This document shows positions 42,125 to 52,583 of a DNA stretch of 64,000 nucleotides, piece after piece (the first letter of the stretch is position 1; each line of letters begins with the position of its first letter). The notes beneath the pieces are model-generated. The model was not told where the DNA came from, ran no database searches, and saw nothing but the letters and a program-made list of their open reading frames with translations. A program made the position numbers and the translations under genes. This DNA comes from Candidatus Hydrogenedentota bacterium (lineage in GTDB: Bacteria; Hydrogenedentota; Hydrogenedentia; Hydrogenedentales; JAEUWI01), in the NCBI GenBank assembly GCA_019637335.1, contig JAHBVV010000023.1, forward strand, positions 1 to 64,000, written 5' to 3'.

Positions 42125-43285
42125 ATGAAAACCGAATTGCTCATGATCGGCACCGAACTCCTGCTCGGCCAGATACAAGACACCAACAGCACCTGGATCT
42201 CCCAGGTCCTCGCCGAACACGGCATCGACTGTTTCCAGAAAACCACCGTCGGCGACAACCGCGCGCGAATTCTCGGCGCGCTGGACGCCGGCCTCACCCG
42301 CAGCGATGTCATCCTCTGCAGCGGCGGCCTCGGCCCAACCGAAGACGACATCACCCGCGAGTCCATCGCCGCGCTGCTCGACCGCCCGCTCGTCTTCCGC
42401 CCGGAATTGTACGGCGCCATCCTCGAACGCTTCGCTGTCCTCCAGCGCGCCCCCACCGAGAACAACAAAAAGCAGGCGGCCCTCCCCGAAGGCGCCATCC
42501 CCATCGAAAACCCCCACGGCACCGCCCCGGGACTCATCGTGGAAGATCCGCGCGGCATCATCATCTGCATGCCCGGCGTCCCCCACGAACTCAAGCCCAT
42601 GCTCGTCGAGCGCGTGCTCCCCTGGCTCAAGAAACGCTTCGGCATCGGAGGCGTGCTCTACTCGCGTGTACTCAAGGTCTGTGGCGTCGGCGAATCCCGC
42701 ATCGACGCGGAAATCGGCGACCTCATGAACGCCCATTCCAACCCCACCATCGGCCTCCTCGCGTCGCCGGAGTTCGTGCGCATCCGCCTCACCGCAAAGG
42801 CCCCCACCGAGAACGAGGCCCGCGCCCTCATCGAGCCCGTCGCGCGCGCCGTGTACGATCGCCTGCCCGGACAGATCATGGGCGAGGGCGACGACACCCT
42901 CGAGGAAAAAACCGCCGGCCTGCTGCGCGATCGCGGCCACACCATTTCTGTTATAGAAACCTTCACTGGAGGTATGATAGCGCAGCGTTTGCTCCTCGCC
43001 GATCCTGCCCGCGTCACCGAGGGCGTCATCCTCGGACCCGGATCACGCGAGTACAATACCGAAAATTTCGTTGACCTCGGCCGCAATCATATGCTACGAT
43101 CCGGGGCTATAGCTGCGTTGGTGTGCACGTACAGCGCGGTCGATGCGACCGCCCGGGTGTTCTTCATTACCCCCGGGGAGCACACTACTTGGGACCTGCC
43201 TGTGGCGGGTAGCGGTATACGCGCCCAGGTCCGACTCACAGTGAGCATACTGGAGCAATTACGACGGCATCTTATTTTGCAGTAA
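42125..43285 (+). CDS. CinA-like protein with a shortened, altered C-terminal domain
   Basis: A 386-residue protein. The N-terminal MoCF-like domain is canonical (IGTELLLGQIQDTNSTWIS, SGGLGPTEDDITRE, NPHGTAPG, MPGVPHELKPM). It is the ADP-ribose/NAD-breakdown hydrolase half in characterised CinA proteins. The C-terminal nicotinamide-mononucleotide deamidase half is short and degenerate: ETFTGG stands where most PncC domains have ESCTGG, and about 40 residues fewer are present. NMN deamidase activity is therefore doubtful. Codon composition of the 3' third is a little less GC-rich than the rest. Confidence 0.85.
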   Translation: MKTELLMIGTELLLGQIQDTNSTWISQVLAEHGIDCFQKTTVGDNRARILGALDAGLTRSDVILCSGGLGPTEDDITRESIAALLDRPLVFRPELYGAILERFAVLQRAPTENNKKQAALPEGAIPIENPHGTAPGLIVEDPRGIIICMPGVPHELKPMLVERVLPWLKKRFGIGGVLYSRVLKVCGVGESRIDAEIGDLMNAHSNPTIGLLASPEFVRIRLTAKAPTENEARALIEPVARAVYDRLPGQIMGEGDDTLEEKTAGLLRDRGHTISVIETFTGGMIAQRLLLADPARVTEGVILGPGSREYNTENFVDLGRNHMLRSGAIAALVCTYSAVDATARVFFITPGEHTTWDLPVAGSGIRAQVRLTVSILEQLRRHLILQ

Positions 43286-43476
43286 CCTGGCCGTTCCCAT
43301 GGGGTGAACCTTAATCACCGCGCGATAGCCCCCTTCCCTCCGGGCATCGCATCGCCCCGCACTTTTCTTACTTCGCACTATTGCAAACAATGATTGCGTA
43401 GCGAATTTGAGCGGATTCGAAACAATCCTTCGATCCGACACAAGACAAACCGTTTCAAAACGGAGCAAAGCAACAC

Positions 43477-43842
43477 ATGTTTGAGTTAATTGCGCTGATG
43501 ATTCTGTCGCAGCAACCCGTTCAGCCGCAAGCCGTTGGCGTCGCCTCCTACTACACCGTCGCAAGCAGCAGCGGAATCACCGCCTCCGGCGAACCCATGC
43601 GGGATGACCTCCTCACCTGCGCCCTGCCCGATGGCGAATTTGGCGACTTCTACCTCTTCGTGGCCGAAAACGGAAATTCCGTCGTCTGCCGCCTGAACGA
43701 CCGCGGCCCCTTCGTCAAAGACCGCGTCGCCGACCTCTCCCTCGCCGCTATGCGCTCACTGGACGCCCAGGCCGGCCTGGTCAGCGTCGCCATCTACCAT
43801 CTCGGCCCCAATCCGCCGCCGAATCTGCCTGGCCTGCGCTAA
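43477..43842 (+). CDS. Short RlpA-like double-psi beta-barrel protein
   Basis: A 121-residue protein beginning with a weak hydrophobic segment (LIALMILSQQ). The DPBB core is visible: VGVASYYTV, TASGEPM (close to TANGExF), VVCRLNDRGPFVKDRVADLSLAAM (the VRINDRGPF...DLS signature). RlpA proteins cleave or bind denuded glycan strands of peptidoglycan. This is much shorter than typical RlpA, has no SPOR domain and no lipobox, so it may be a minimal periplasmic wall factor. Confidence 0.75.
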   Translation: MFELIALMILSQQPVQPQAVGVASYYTVASSSGITASGEPMRDDLLTCALPDGEFGDFYLFVAENGNSVVCRLNDRGPFVKDRVADLSLAAMRSLDAQAGLVSVAIYHLGPNPPPNLPGLR

Positions 43843-43854
43843 TCCGCACTATTC

Positions 43855-44040
43855 TCAGCCTGCTCTGAAATTACACGTCGCAGCATCACCACAACCGCCT
43901 CACACAAACCAGAACACAGAATCTCTGGAAAGGAATTGGCAAAGGCTGGGAGCGCAGGCGTCCCCGCCTGCCAGGCGGCGAAGCCGCCGTCCATTTTCAT
44001 CCTTAATGGGTGACGCAACGCGCCATAAACGGCTGTACCC
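43855..44040. repeat. Family D composite repeat
   Basis: The segment CATCACCACAACCGCCTCAC, then GGCTGGGAGCGCAGGCGTCC, the CCGCCTGCCAGGCGGCGAAG hairpin, and TTAATGGGTGACGCAACGCG. The same order of pieces is seen at 51995-52245 and, diverged, at 25110-25300. Non-coding. Confidence 0.75.
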
Positions 44041-44048
44041 GCCCCGCG

Positions 44049-44120
44049 TTGTATACCCACTCGATTTTCGCTACACTGGCGCTTCGTTAAATCCGAACGC
44101 TGAACCCAACGAAAATCGAG
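44049..44120 (+). promoter_or_regulatory. Candidate promoter with 11-bp inverted repeat
   Basis: TTGTAT (44049-44054) and TACACT (44072-44077) are 17 bases apart. CTCGATTTTCG (44060-44070, in the spacer) and CGAAAATCGAG (44110-44120, next to the ribosome site) are perfect 11-bp complements 39 bases apart. This could be a pair of operator half-sites. Confidence 0.4.
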
Positions 44121-44133
44121 AAAGGGTCTTGCC

Positions 44134-44820
44134 ATGCCCGCGCGCCGTGTCGCCACCTTCGCCCTCCTGATCGCTTCCCTCTTCCCCGCCGTCGCAACCG
44201 GCGAAAAGGACGGGGACGCAGGCATGCCCGTCGTCTTTGAAGCCGATTTCTCCGGCGACCTCGCCGCCTGGACCATGACCGACCCCGAAGCCTGGACCAT
44301 TATCCAGGAAGAGGGCGACGGAAGACTCGCCCTCGTCGCGCAGAGCAAATACGAGCCCCCCGTGCGCTCCCCGCTCAACATCGCCCGCATCGCCGATCTC
44401 GAGGTCACGGATTTCGTCCTCGACGTCGAAGCGAAACAGACCGGCCGCGAATACGGCCACCGCGATCTCTGCTTCTTCTTCGGCTACCAGGGCCCCGCCC
44501 ACTTCTACTACGTGCACCTCGCTAGCGTCGCCGACGATCACGCCAACTCCATCTTCCTGGTCAACGGCGAACCCCGCGTGAGCATCGCCCAGAAACGCAC
44601 CACCGGCACCGACTGGGCCGACGGCTATCACCGCATCCGCATCGCGCGCGACACAAAGGCCGGCACGATCAAGGTCTACTTCAACAACATGGACGAGCCC
44701 GTCATGGAAACCGTGGACACCACCTTTCTCCACGGCGGCATTGGTCTCGGCTCCTTCGACGACACGGGCCACTTCGACAACGTGGAAATTCGTGGGACGC
44801 TACACACGCCCGCGGAATAG
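44134..44820 (+). CDS. Secreted concanavalin-like (LamG/DUF1080-type) protein
   Basis: A 228-residue exported protein with a signal peptide (VATFALLIASLFPAVATG) and one jelly-roll domain. The pattern VVFEADFSGDLAAWTMTDPEAWTI near the start, DLCFFFGYQGPAHFYYVHLA in the middle and IGLGSFDDTGHFDNVEIRG at the end is that of carbohydrate-binding/3-keto-disaccharide hydrolase-type proteins. No catalytic residues can be named; sugar binding is likely. Single gene. Confidence 0.8.
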   Translation: MPARRVATFALLIASLFPAVATGEKDGDAGMPVVFEADFSGDLAAWTMTDPEAWTIIQEEGDGRLALVAQSKYEPPVRSPLNIARIADLEVTDFVLDVEAKQTGREYGHRDLCFFFGYQGPAHFYYVHLASVADDHANSIFLVNGEPRVSIAQKRTTGTDWADGYHRIRIARDTKAGTIKVYFNNMDEPVMETVDTTFLHGGIGLGSFDDTGHFDNVEIRGTLHTPAE

Positions 44821-45191
44821 CGGACGCGTCCACCGCGGCGGAGTCGTTTGCATACTATTGGCGTGAAGCGCTGACCGATGATTCGTTTGGCCGATCGATG
44901 GTGCGGGCTTTCAGCCCTTCACAAGTTTGGTCCCTCGATTCATGGGGCAACGCCCCATGCTGGTATAGATCGGACCTTCGGCCCTGAAAAAAAACAGGAC
45001 CATCTTTGGCGCCAAAGGCGCCACCCATACCAGCCTGGGCCAAAGGCCCAGGTAAATGGCGAAAAGATTTGGCCAGGGCTGAAAGCCCGTACCATAAAAT
45101 TTGGAGCGGGTTACAAGGCGCTAATTGGAATCGGCAACTGCACGTGCTCGCCAATCGGTAATATCAGAACTGCACCCATTCTATCCGCCCG
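44821..45191. repeat. Hairpin repeats (CCTGGGCCAAAGGCCCAGG type)
   Basis: Several self-complementary phrases: GGGCAACGCCCCATGC, TTGGCGCCAAAGGCGCCA, CTGGGCCAAAGGCCCAGG and AGGGCTGAAAGCCCGTACC. Similar text is in the 21598-22262 block. It fills the gap between two convergent genes and may act as a terminator pair. Confidence 0.7.
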
Positions 45192-46091
45192 CTACACGGC
45201 GCCGTAAAGCGCTCGCATCTCTGTGTCGTGCACCTGGTTCAGCCCGTGCGCATTGGCGGCGCGCCGCCGCGTGGCCTCTTCGTTCTCCAGAACGTACGCC
45301 ACCACCTCGTTCGGCTCCGCGAGCCACACATCGTCTCCGCCGAGTTCCTGTACCGCCGCGAACCGCGCGCGCAACTCCTCCGTTGTGCAGTCCTTCGCGG
45401 GGTGTATCGGCGTTCCCGGCATCGGCGAATGGCAGTAGTCCACCACCCAGCCATGGAGCGCGCGGGCCTGCTGCAGGCGCTTCCACGGATCGAACACGGA
45501 ATAAAAAGGCCCGGGATAGGCCGTGTGCAGCGGGCAGCGACCCAACCAAAGTAGATCGGTGTCAAACGTATTCACCCAGTCGTAGATGGTGAATATCGCG
45601 TGATAGCCCGCCCCCGGCGCCGCCGCAATGGAGGGCGGGTGCCCGTGGTTGCTCCCGGGCACCGTGAAAATCGGTATCTCAACGCCCAGCGCATCCGCCA
45701 GCACCTTCCGCGCCTCCGCCACCTCCACCGCCGCGTTCTCCGCCGTCACACCCACGTGCGTCATCGAATGGCACGACGCCCCCCAGCCCTCCGCAATCAA
45801 ATCCCGCATCTGCCCCGGGCTCAGGATCATCATCCCGTCGTAGCTGCTCCCCGGAACGTCCCGCTTCACCCCAAGCTGCGACGAAACCAGCGCCACGTGT
45901 CCCGGTATGCCAAATTCCCGATGGATGGAAACCGTATAGCGCAGCAGATCCTCGCACCCCTCGTCATAGGTGATCGAATACACCCACTTCTTGCCCCCCT
46001 TCCACGGGCCCGCGGCCTCGCCCGCGGCGCTTCCGGCCACGGCAACCCCGGCGGCCGCGCCGCCAATCGAGAGAAACGTCCGTCTGTCCAT
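45192..46091 (-). CDS. Tat-exported polysaccharide deacetylase-like protein
   Basis: A 299-residue protein starting MDRRTFLSIGGAAAGVAVAGSAAG, a twin-arginine signal peptide. The NodB-like fold shows YSITYDEGCEDLL (a TxDD-type start with one acidic residue changed), the metal-binding SCHSMTHVGV (HSxTH) and VPGSNHGHPPS. It probably removes acetyl groups from a polysaccharide outside the cytoplasm. GGAGG lies seven bases before ATG 46091; the frame open further upstream is array A4. It is 151 bases downstream of the large fusion gene and on the same strand. Confidence 0.83.
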   Translation of the reverse strand: MDRRTFLSIGGAAAGVAVAGSAAGEAAGPWKGGKKWVYSITYDEGCEDLLRYTVSIHREFGIPGHVALVSSQLGVKRDVPGSSYDGMMILSPGQMRDLIAEGWGASCHSMTHVGVTAENAAVEVAEARKVLADALGVEIPIFTVPGSNHGHPPSIAAAPGAGYHAIFTIYDWVNTFDTDLLWLGRCPLHTAYPGPFYSVFDPWKRLQQARALHGWVVDYCHSPMPGTPIHPAKDCTTEELRARFAAVQELGGDDVWLAEPNEVVAYVLENEEATRRRAANAHGLNQVHDTEMRALYGAV

Positions 46092-46153
46092 ACGATAGTC
46101 CTCCTGGCGCAACACGCGCGACCCAGGCCCAGTGGATTTCCCGGCCCGCGCCT

Positions 46154-46243
46154 GTAGTCCCTGTAGTCCCTGTAGTCCCTGTAGTCCCTGTAGTCCCTGT
46201 AGTCCCTGTAGTCCCTGTAGTCCCTGCAGTCCCTGTAGTCCCT
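46154..46243. repeat. 9-bp tandem array A4 (GTAGTCCCT)
   Basis: Ten contiguous units, one with GCAGTCCCT. It ends exactly at the stop codon of the large fusion gene (46243), so it is part of the 3' untranslated region between two minus-strand genes. Confidence 0.92.
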
Positions 46244-49200
46244 TATTCCGCCTCGCCGTCCGCACCCCTGATCCACGAAACCTGCGTTATCAGCTGGTTC
46301 AAGCTCGCAAACGAAATCGCCGCGTTCGTCGCATACGCCGGCGAACTGTTCGCAGGAAACGTCGCCAGCGTCGCATCGCCCACGAGGAACACATTGAAGT
46401 CCTTCGAAAAGTTGTCGTAGCCGCAGGTCGTGCTCTTGTAGCACATATCCGTGGCGTAGCCCGTAAGCAGAATATGGCGGATCCCGTGTTCCTTTAGAAA
46501 GTCCCGGATCGCCGGATAGCCGTCGGCGTCGTAGTGCACCACATCGTTCGGATCCACCTCGATCGTGTCCACCACCGGCACCGGAAGCTCCCAGAAGCCC
46601 GGGCCGTTGTAGTGATCGCCGGAATCCAGGCCGGGAAACTGCTTGAAGTAGTCGACCACCGGCAGGTCGTCCCCGAGCATCAGCGTCTCGGGCAGGTCCC
46701 CCGCGTTGTAGTCAAACCCATTCAATATCGCCGCAAGTTCCTTCTTTCCCTCCGCGCGCTCCTCGGGCGTGGGACTCTTCCGGATCGTCCGGTAGATCTT
46801 CGCCAGCACCGGCTTTTCGTCCGCCCGCTGGCTGTACACCACCATCCCCACCTTCTCCCGCCATTGCTTCAGGAAAGGATTCAGCACGTCCCGGATGTGC
46901 AAGTGCGAGATGTGGTTCTTCGTCGGCGTGCAGAAATCCGCCACGCCCGCCGGCTCCGGCGTGCGCCAGCCCTGGTCGTCGTCGATCGCCCACGGGTGCA
47001 CCACCACAATCGCCGTCTCCTTCGCGCGCAGGTGGTTGGGCATTTCGATGATCCCGCGCGCGTTGTAGGAAAAGCGCCACGCGCGCACGTGCAGGTCCGC
47101 GCCCGCGTCCTTCACCAGCGCCGGCGCCGCGTAGCGCGTCTCCTCGATCACCGGTTGCACATACTGCGGGAAATCCGCCAGGATCGGCGGCGGATCCCCC
47201 AGCTTTGTCAGGGTATTGTGATAAACCGGCGCCGCACCCCGGATCGTGTCTTCATTCTGGAGTTCCGAACGTCCCGAGGTGGGCCCACCCGCGTGCGCCG
47301 ACGGTTCCGGCGCCTGCAAGTACGCAAACAAATCCCGCACCTCGTCCGGGCTGAGCGCGCCGAGTATCCCCTCGGGCATTAGCGAAATCCCCGCCTCGCG
47401 GATCTCTTCCACATCGCCCATCGGGATCGTCGTCGTCGCGCCATTGGCGTTCAACAGGGTCACGCTGCCCGGACTGCGCTCCGATACAATACCGTTGTAG
47501 AACCCGCCATCCGACGTTTCCACCAGGAACTGCACGTACTCCTTCCGCACCACCATGTTCGGATTCACGATGCTTCCCAGCATGTACTCCGTGTCCATCC
47601 GGTTGCTCTGCGTCAGGTCCGGACCCACCGTGAAACCCTGACCGAAGAACGCGTGGCACTGCGCGCAGTTCGCCGCATACACCGCCGCGCCCCTCACCGG
47701 GTCGCCCGGTTTCGCGCGCAGGTCGTTGTTCAGCCGGCGCATTTCCGCCAGCAGAAACTCCGGCGTGCCGCCGCTGACGCTGCCCCAGTGTTTCCGCACC
47801 AGCGCGTCCAGCGCCGCGTCCCCGTGCTGCGCCACCCGGCGCAACTCCGAAACGGGCACGTCCTCCGCCCGGACCGACCCGCGCTCCACCAGCGCCAGAA
47901 AGCTCCCCGTCCACGCCGCGCGGCTCAGAAGCGCCTGGCGCGCCGGCCCCTGCAACCCCGCCGGCAACGCCGGATACGCCTCGGCTAGCGCCGCGCCCAC
48001 CTCCGGCTCGTTCACGCGGCGAAGCGCGTCCAGCGCCGCGCCCCGAAGCGCCAGCGAGCCGTCCGCCACCGTAATGGCGAGCAGTTCCTCGGCCATCGCG
48101 TCCCCCGCCGCGCGCGAAACCGTGTCCAGCAGCGTGCGCCGAGTTTCCTCCGACGCCGCCGGATTGCGCACCGCCGCGAGCGCGGCCTCGAGCGCGGGCG
48201 CATGCCCCAGCTGCGCCGCAATCGCCAGCCGGCCCGCGTCGTCCGGCGCGTTCTCCCACAGGGCGATTAAATACCCCTCAAGCGCCGGCGAAAGCGCCGC
48301 GGCCTGCCGCCGCGCGGGCGTGTCCTCCACCGCGGCCTCGGAAAACTGATCGTAAAGCGCCCCGCGCATGTCGCTCGCCGCGCGGCCCTCCCGGTCCGCC
48401 AGGCCCGGCGGAATCGCCGCGAGCAGGGTCTCCAGCCGGCCGCTTGGCTCGCTTTCGCGGAGCAGCCGCGCGCAGACATCGTCCCACGCGGGCGCACCCT
48501 CCGCCACCAACCGACGCACCAGACGGGGCAGCACAAACGTATCCGCGAGCGGACCGCGCGCCGCAAGCAGGGCATCAAGGTGTTCGCCCGCCTGCGCGGC
48601 GTGCTTCTCCAGCCCCCACCAGACCAGCAGCGGAACAAACAGGTCGTCGGTATCCGATGCCCCCGCCAGCAGGCCGGACACCGTCGCAAGCCCCGACCCC
48701 GGCGCCAGGCGCTGCGCCGTCGCGGCAAGCTGCGCCTGCACGCGCACGTCCGATTCCCGCGCCGCGAGCGCCGATACCGCGGCCGACGCTTCAGCCGACG
48801 GCGCCCCGTGATCCGCCAGCAGACGCGCACCCCAAAGCCGGAACGCATAATCATCGTCGTCGAGAAGATTCACCAGGTGGCGTTCTTCGAGCTGCCCGCT
48901 CGCGTAAAGCGCCCAGAGGCTCTCCAGGGCCCGCTCGCGATCGCCCCGCTCGTCGGCCTGCCGCGCCAGAGCGGGCGCAATGTCATCCGTGTTGCGCGTG
49001 GCGAGCAACACGCGCGCGCGCCGGGCAAACCACGCATTCTCGTGGCCCAGCAGTTCCGCCAGCGCCGCGTTGTCATACTCGCGCAGATCAAACGCCGGAC
49101 TCACGGGATGGTTCTCCGGCGCGATCCGGTAGATGCGCCCGTTCGACTTGTCCCACGAGGCGTCCGGATCCGGATGCGCCATCCGCGCGTCGTGCCAGTC

Positions 49201-50340
49201 ACACACGTACAGCGCGCCGTCCGGGCCCGTCGTCAGATCGCTCGGCGCAAACCAGGTGTCGTTGCTGTCCAGCACCGTGCCGCCATGTATCGACTCAAAC
49301 GTGGCCCCGTGCGGGGTCACCGTGTGCCAGTACACCGTGTGCGACAGCAGATTGGCCGCCACGTAGCTCCCGGCATACGGCGCGCCGAGCGCCCCGCCCC
49401 GGTAGATGTGACCGCCCACCGCCACGTGGCCGCCGGTGGCGTCGTGGTGGGTTACGTGATCGAAGTAGCCATACGTAAACGGATTGTGCAGGTCGCCGTG
49501 CTTCCCGAAGCTCTTCCAGTAATAGCCCCCCTGGATCCCGTGGATCATGATATACGGCCCGAAATTCGTGCTCGCCAGGAGTTGCCCGTCCGCGTCGAAG
49601 TCCAGCCCCCACATGTTTCCGCCGCCCTCGCAAAACAGTTCGAACGCCTTTGTCCGCGGGTGGTAACGCCACACGCCCTGCTGGAACTCGATCCCCCGGA
49701 TATTCGCCGTCACCGTGCTCCCCTGGTTCCCATACAGCCAGCCGTCCGGCCCCCAGGTCAGCGAATTCGCCACCGAATGCGCGTCCTCCATCCCGAATCC
49801 AGTCAGACAAACCTCCGGATCGCTGTCGGGCACATCGTCACGATCACGATCCGGATAGAACAGCAGATAGGGAGCCTGGAGTATAAAGACGCCGTCATAG
49901 CCGAACGCCAGCCCCGACGCCAGGTTCAGCCCGCTCACAAAATCCTTCTCGGATTCCGCAACGCCATCCCCGTCCGCGTCAATCAGAATCGTCACGCGGT
50001 CCGCCCCCTTCGGCCCGTGCGGCGGCGCTTCCGGAACGCGATCGTACGTCGTCCGGGAGTAGCGGTCCACCGAAACCCGCTCCAGCCCCTCCGGATTCGG
50101 GTATTGCAGGTACTGGACCACCCAGAGCCGGCCCCGGTCGTCAAATTCTATCGCCACCGGCTGCCGCACCATCGGCTCCGCCGCGTACAGCGAAACCGAA
50201 AGCCCGTCCGGCACGGACATCTTCGACGCCGCCTCCCCGGGCGCGTACCCCTGCGCCGCCGACCGCGCCGAAAACACCAATCCAATCAACAGCGCCACAA
50301 GCGCGGCGAACGAGGACAATCCACGGCACACTGCAAACAT
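46243..50340 (-). CDS. Propeller dehydrogenase / HEAT / cytochrome c / isochorismatase fusion
   Basis: A 1365-residue exported protein. Order: signal peptide ([22 protein letters not shown]); PVC-type membrane-bound dehydrogenase propeller (about 30-430: [40 protein letters not shown]-like blades, [20 protein letters not shown]); a long HEAT-like helical region (about 430-850); a c-type cytochrome (CAQCH, 892-896, heme ligand His896) with the VKKE...GG segment that follows in this family; and a C-terminal isochorismatase-like cysteine hydrolase (about 1080-1350) with Cys1300 in [11 protein letters not shown]. The usual family aspartate and lysine are not where expected, so the hydrolase activity is uncertain. 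ATG 50340 has GGAGG five bases upstream. It couples sugar or alcohol oxidation to electron transfer and amide hydrolysis, by inference. Confidence 0.85.
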   Translation of the reverse strand: MFAVCRGLSSFAALVALLIGLVFSARSAAQGYAPGEAASKMSVPDGLSVSLYAAEPMVRQPVAIEFDDRGRLWVVQYLQYPNPEGLERVSVDRYSRTTYDRVPEAPPHGPKGADRVTILIDADGDGVAESEKDFVSGLNLASGLAFGYDGVFILQAPYLLFYPDRDRDDVPDSDPEVCLTGFGMEDAHSVANSLTWGPDGWLYGNQGSTVTANIRGIEFQQGVWRYHPRTKAFELFCEGGGNMWGLDFDADGQLLASTNFGPYIMIHGIQGGYYWKSFGKHGDLHNPFTYGYFDHVTHHDATGGHVAVGGHIYRGGALGAPYAGSYVAANLLSHTVYWHTVTPHGATFESIHGGTVLDSNDTWFAPSDLTTGPDGALYVCDWHDARMAHPDPDASWDKSNGRIYRIAPENHPVSPAFDLREYDNAALAELLGHENAWFARRARVLLATRNTDDIAPALARQADERGDRERALESLWALYASGQLEERHLVNLLDDDDYAFRLWGARLLADHGAPSAEASAAVSALAARESDVRVQAQLAATAQRLAPGSGLATVSGLLAGASDTDDLFVPLLVWWGLEKHAAQAGEHLDALLAARGPLADTFVLPRLVRRLVAEGAPAWDDVCARLLRESEPSGRLETLLAAIPPGLADREGRAASDMRGALYDQFSEAAVEDTPARRQAAALSPALEGYLIALWENAPDDAGRLAIAAQLGHAPALEAALAAVRNPAASEETRRTLLDTVSRAAGDAMAEELLAITVADGSLALRGAALDALRRVNEPEVGAALAEAYPALPAGLQGPARQALLSRAAWTGSFLALVERGSVRAEDVPVSELRRVAQHGDAALDALVRKHWGSVSGGTPEFLLAEMRRLNNDLRAKPGDPVRGAAVYAANCAQCHAFFGQGFTVGPDLTQSNRMDTEYMLGSIVNPNMVVRKEYVQFLVETSDGGFYNGIVSERSPGSVTLLNANGATTTIPMGDVEEIREAGISLMPEGILGALSPDEVRDLFAYLQAPEPSAHAGGPTSGRSELQNEDTIRGAAPVYHNTLTKLGDPPPILADFPQYVQPVIEETRYAAPALVKDAGADLHVRAWRFSYNARGIIEMPNHLRAKETAIVVVHPWAIDDDQGWRTPEPAGVADFCTPTKNHISHLHIRDVLNPFLKQWREKVGMVVYSQRADEKPVLAKIYRTIRKSPTPEERAEGKKELAAILNGFDYNAGDLPETLMLGDDLPVVDYFKQFPGLDSGDHYNGPGFWELPVPVVDTIEVDPNDVVHYDADGYPAIRDFLKEHGIRHILLTGYATDMCYKSTTCGYDNFSKDFNVFLVGDATLATFPANSSPAYATNAAISFASLNQLITQVSWIRGADGEAE

Positions 50341-50870
50341 AAGACCCTCCTGCGGGTGCGACGCCTGTCGGCGCGCCCGGAAAACCCCACCGCTGCGACA
50401 GGGCCACTCCACGCGCCGGTAGCCAGTGTACCCCCGCAAGACCGCAAGAAATCAAGCCGCAAATCCCACCCATCCCCATCCCCATCCCCATCCCCATCCC
50501 CATCCCCATCTCCATCCCCATCCCCATCTCCATCCCCATCCACCCTTCCCCCTTCCCCCTTCCCCCTTTCCGCCTGCGGCGGACGTGCCGCACCTTCACC
50601 CTTCACCCTTCACCCTTCACCCTTCACCCTTCACCCTTCACCCTTCACCCTTCACCCCCCCGGACTTGCGGCGCATACCGGAAATCGGTACTATGCGGGA
50701 ATATCGCGAGCCAGGCACACCCCGCGGCGCCGCCGGCATTCCCGGCGCTGAAGGCAGTAGACGTGACCGGGAGCGGCGCGGTTCGCGGCATGGCTCCATG
50801 CAGCGCATCATTTTCTACTCCCCAGCAAACCCCGGGCGCTCGCGCCTCGTTCCTCCTGGAAAGGATCGCA
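50341..50870. repeat. Intergenic region with two microsatellite-like arrays
   Basis: 50468-50542 is a (CCCCAT)n array with C/T variants; 50593-50656 is a (TTCACCC)n array of about nine units. The rest has no gene. The plus-strand gene that follows starts at 50871. Confidence 0.9.
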
Positions 50871-51776
50871 ATGAAGATCGGTGTCCTGTCGACCAGCCCC
50901 CGCATATACTCCACCGCCCGCCTCGTGCAGGCCGGTAGGCAGGCCGGTCACGAGATGCGCGTAATCAACCACAAGCGCTGCTACATGAGCATCGCCTCAA
51001 CCAATCAATCCGTCCACTATAAGGGGGAATCGATCGACGACCTCGACGCCGTGATCCCCCGGATCGGAGCCTCCGTCACCTTCTACGGCACCGCCGTGCT
51101 CCGCCAATTCGAAATGATGGGCGTATACCCCCTCAACGAAAGCGTCGCCATTACCCGCTCCCGCGACAAACTCCGCTCCATGCAGCTGCTCGCCCGAAAG
51201 GGCATCGGCCTGCCCGTAACCGGATTCGCCCGCGAACCCGACGATATCTCCGACCTCATCGAGATGGTCGGCGGAGCCCCCCTCGTCGTCAAGCTCCTCC
51301 AGGGCACCCAGGGCATGGGCGTCGTCCTCACCGAGACCAAAAAGGCCGCCGAAAGCGTCATCCAGGCCTTCTACGGCCTCGAAGCCAATATCCTCGTCCA
51401 GGAATTCATCAAGGAAGCCGACGGGGCCGATATCCGCTGCTTCATCGTAGGCGACAAGGTCGTCGGGGCCATGAAACGCCAGGCCGCGGCGGGAGAATTC
51501 CGCTCCAACCTCCACCGCGGCGGCACCGCCTCCCTCGCAAAGATCACCCCGCAGGAACGCGCCGTCGCCCGCCAGGCCGCCAAAGTCATGGGGCTAAACG
51601 TCGCCGGCGTCGACATCCTCCGCTCGAACCACGGCCCCGTCGTGATGGAGGTAAACTCCTCCCCCGGGCTCGAAGGCATCGAAACCGCCACCGGCAAGGA
51701 CATCGCCAGCGCGATCATCAAGTTCATCGAAGAGAACGCGCGCCCCGGAAAAACCGGCACCAAGGGGCGCGGATAA
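50871..51776 (+). CDS. rimK: RimK-type ATP-grasp ligase
   Basis: A 301-residue ATP-grasp enzyme. The N-terminal domain ([22 protein letters not shown]), the [19 protein letters not shown] segment and the ATP-grasp motifs ([58 protein letters not shown] with metal ligands) match RimK, which adds glutamate to the C terminus of ribosomal protein S6. Related ligases make other peptide-like tails, so S6 as substrate is probable, not proven. GGAAAGGA precedes ATG 50871. Confidence 0.92.
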   Translation: MKIGVLSTSPRIYSTARLVQAGRQAGHEMRVINHKRCYMSIASTNQSVHYKGESIDDLDAVIPRIGASVTFYGTAVLRQFEMMGVYPLNESVAITRSRDKLRSMQLLARKGIGLPVTGFAREPDDISDLIEMVGGAPLVVKLLQGTQGMGVVLTETKKAAESVIQAFYGLEANILVQEFIKEADGADIRCFIVGDKVVGAMKRQAAAGEFRSNLHRGGTASLAKITPQERAVARQAAKVMGLNVAGVDILRSNHGPVVMEVNSSPGLEGIETATGKDIASAIIKFIEENARPGKTGTKGRG

Positions 51777-52290
51777 GCCTAAGGCGGAAACGGCGGCGCG
51801 CAACCGGGTAACGCGCAGCGCCCCACAAAAAGAAGCACCGTTCTGATACGCGGCGAAAGCGGGGAGCACGGCGGGGTTACTGCCACGAAAACTTCATAGG
51901 GCGCCACGGGCGCCACGTTCAAGCTCCGCGGCTCCGCCGCGAAGGCTTGAGCGTGCGAGACTCCAGTAAAGCGCCAACAGTCAGGAGTCAGGGGCAGTTT
52001 TTCATTCTTAACGGGTGACGCAATGCGTCATGAAAGCCTGCTCTGAAAAAAAGCCTCGGCATCACCACAACTGCCTCATACAAACCAGACTACGACATCT
52101 CCCCCAAGGAAGCGTCAAAGGCTGGGAGCGCAGGTCGAAGACGCGCCGTGGTGGGCGTCCCCGCCTGCCAGGCGGCGGAGCCGCCGTCAATCTTAATCCT
52201 TAACGGGTGACGCAATGCGTCATGAAAGGCTGTACCGCAACGCGCATAAACGCGAGGCCAGGAAGGCGCTTCGGAGAGAGGGAGAAAAGA
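51777..52290. repeat. Family D composite repeats upstream of tRNA-Cys
   Basis: It holds a hairpin block (GGCGCCACGGGCGCCACG, then GCTCCGCGGCTCCGCCGCG) and two runs of the family D text TTAACGGGTGACGCAATGCG around the GGCTGGGAGCGCAGG and CGCCTGCCAGGCGGCGGAGC pieces. No credible gene. Confidence 0.75.
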
Positions 52291-52364
52291 TGGAGGCGGC
52301 ACCCGGATTCGAACCGGGGGTAAGGGCTTTGCAGGCCCCTGCCTTACCACTTGGCCATGCCGCC
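52291..52364 (-). tRNA. tRNA-Cys(GCA)
   Basis: Minus strand: acceptor GGCGGCA...TGCCGCC-T-CCA with encoded CCA and U73 as expected for cysteine tRNA. D arm GGCCAAGTGGTAAGGC, anticodon loop CTGCAAA (anticodon GCA), T arm CCGGTTCGAATCCGG. 74 bases. Confidence 0.96.
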
Positions 52365-52510
52365 TCGGGGATGGGAAGTATAGTCCAGCGCCGTCCGGCA
52401 AGTCAAACCCAATCGCAAATCGGCCTGAACTACCCTTCAGGAGGTCAGGCATCCTTGCCTGGCCCGTCGCCACAACCGCTTCCCGCCACCGCCCCCCGAT
52501 CCTCCCCAAT

Positions 52511-52553
52511 AAAAGCGCGCCCGGCGCCCTCCGAAGAGGATGCCGGACGCGCC
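52511..52553 (-). terminator. Terminator of the pseudopilin gene, UUCG loop
   Basis: Read on the minus strand, GCGCGTCCGGC pairs with GCCGGGCGCGC (one G-U pair), and inside it CCTC-TTCG-GAGG forms a UUCG tetraloop. A TTTTATT tract follows. It lies 31 bases after the pseudopilin stop. Confidence 0.85.
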
Positions 52554-52583
52554 GTACCGAACCTTTCTCTTACAGCCAACCGA

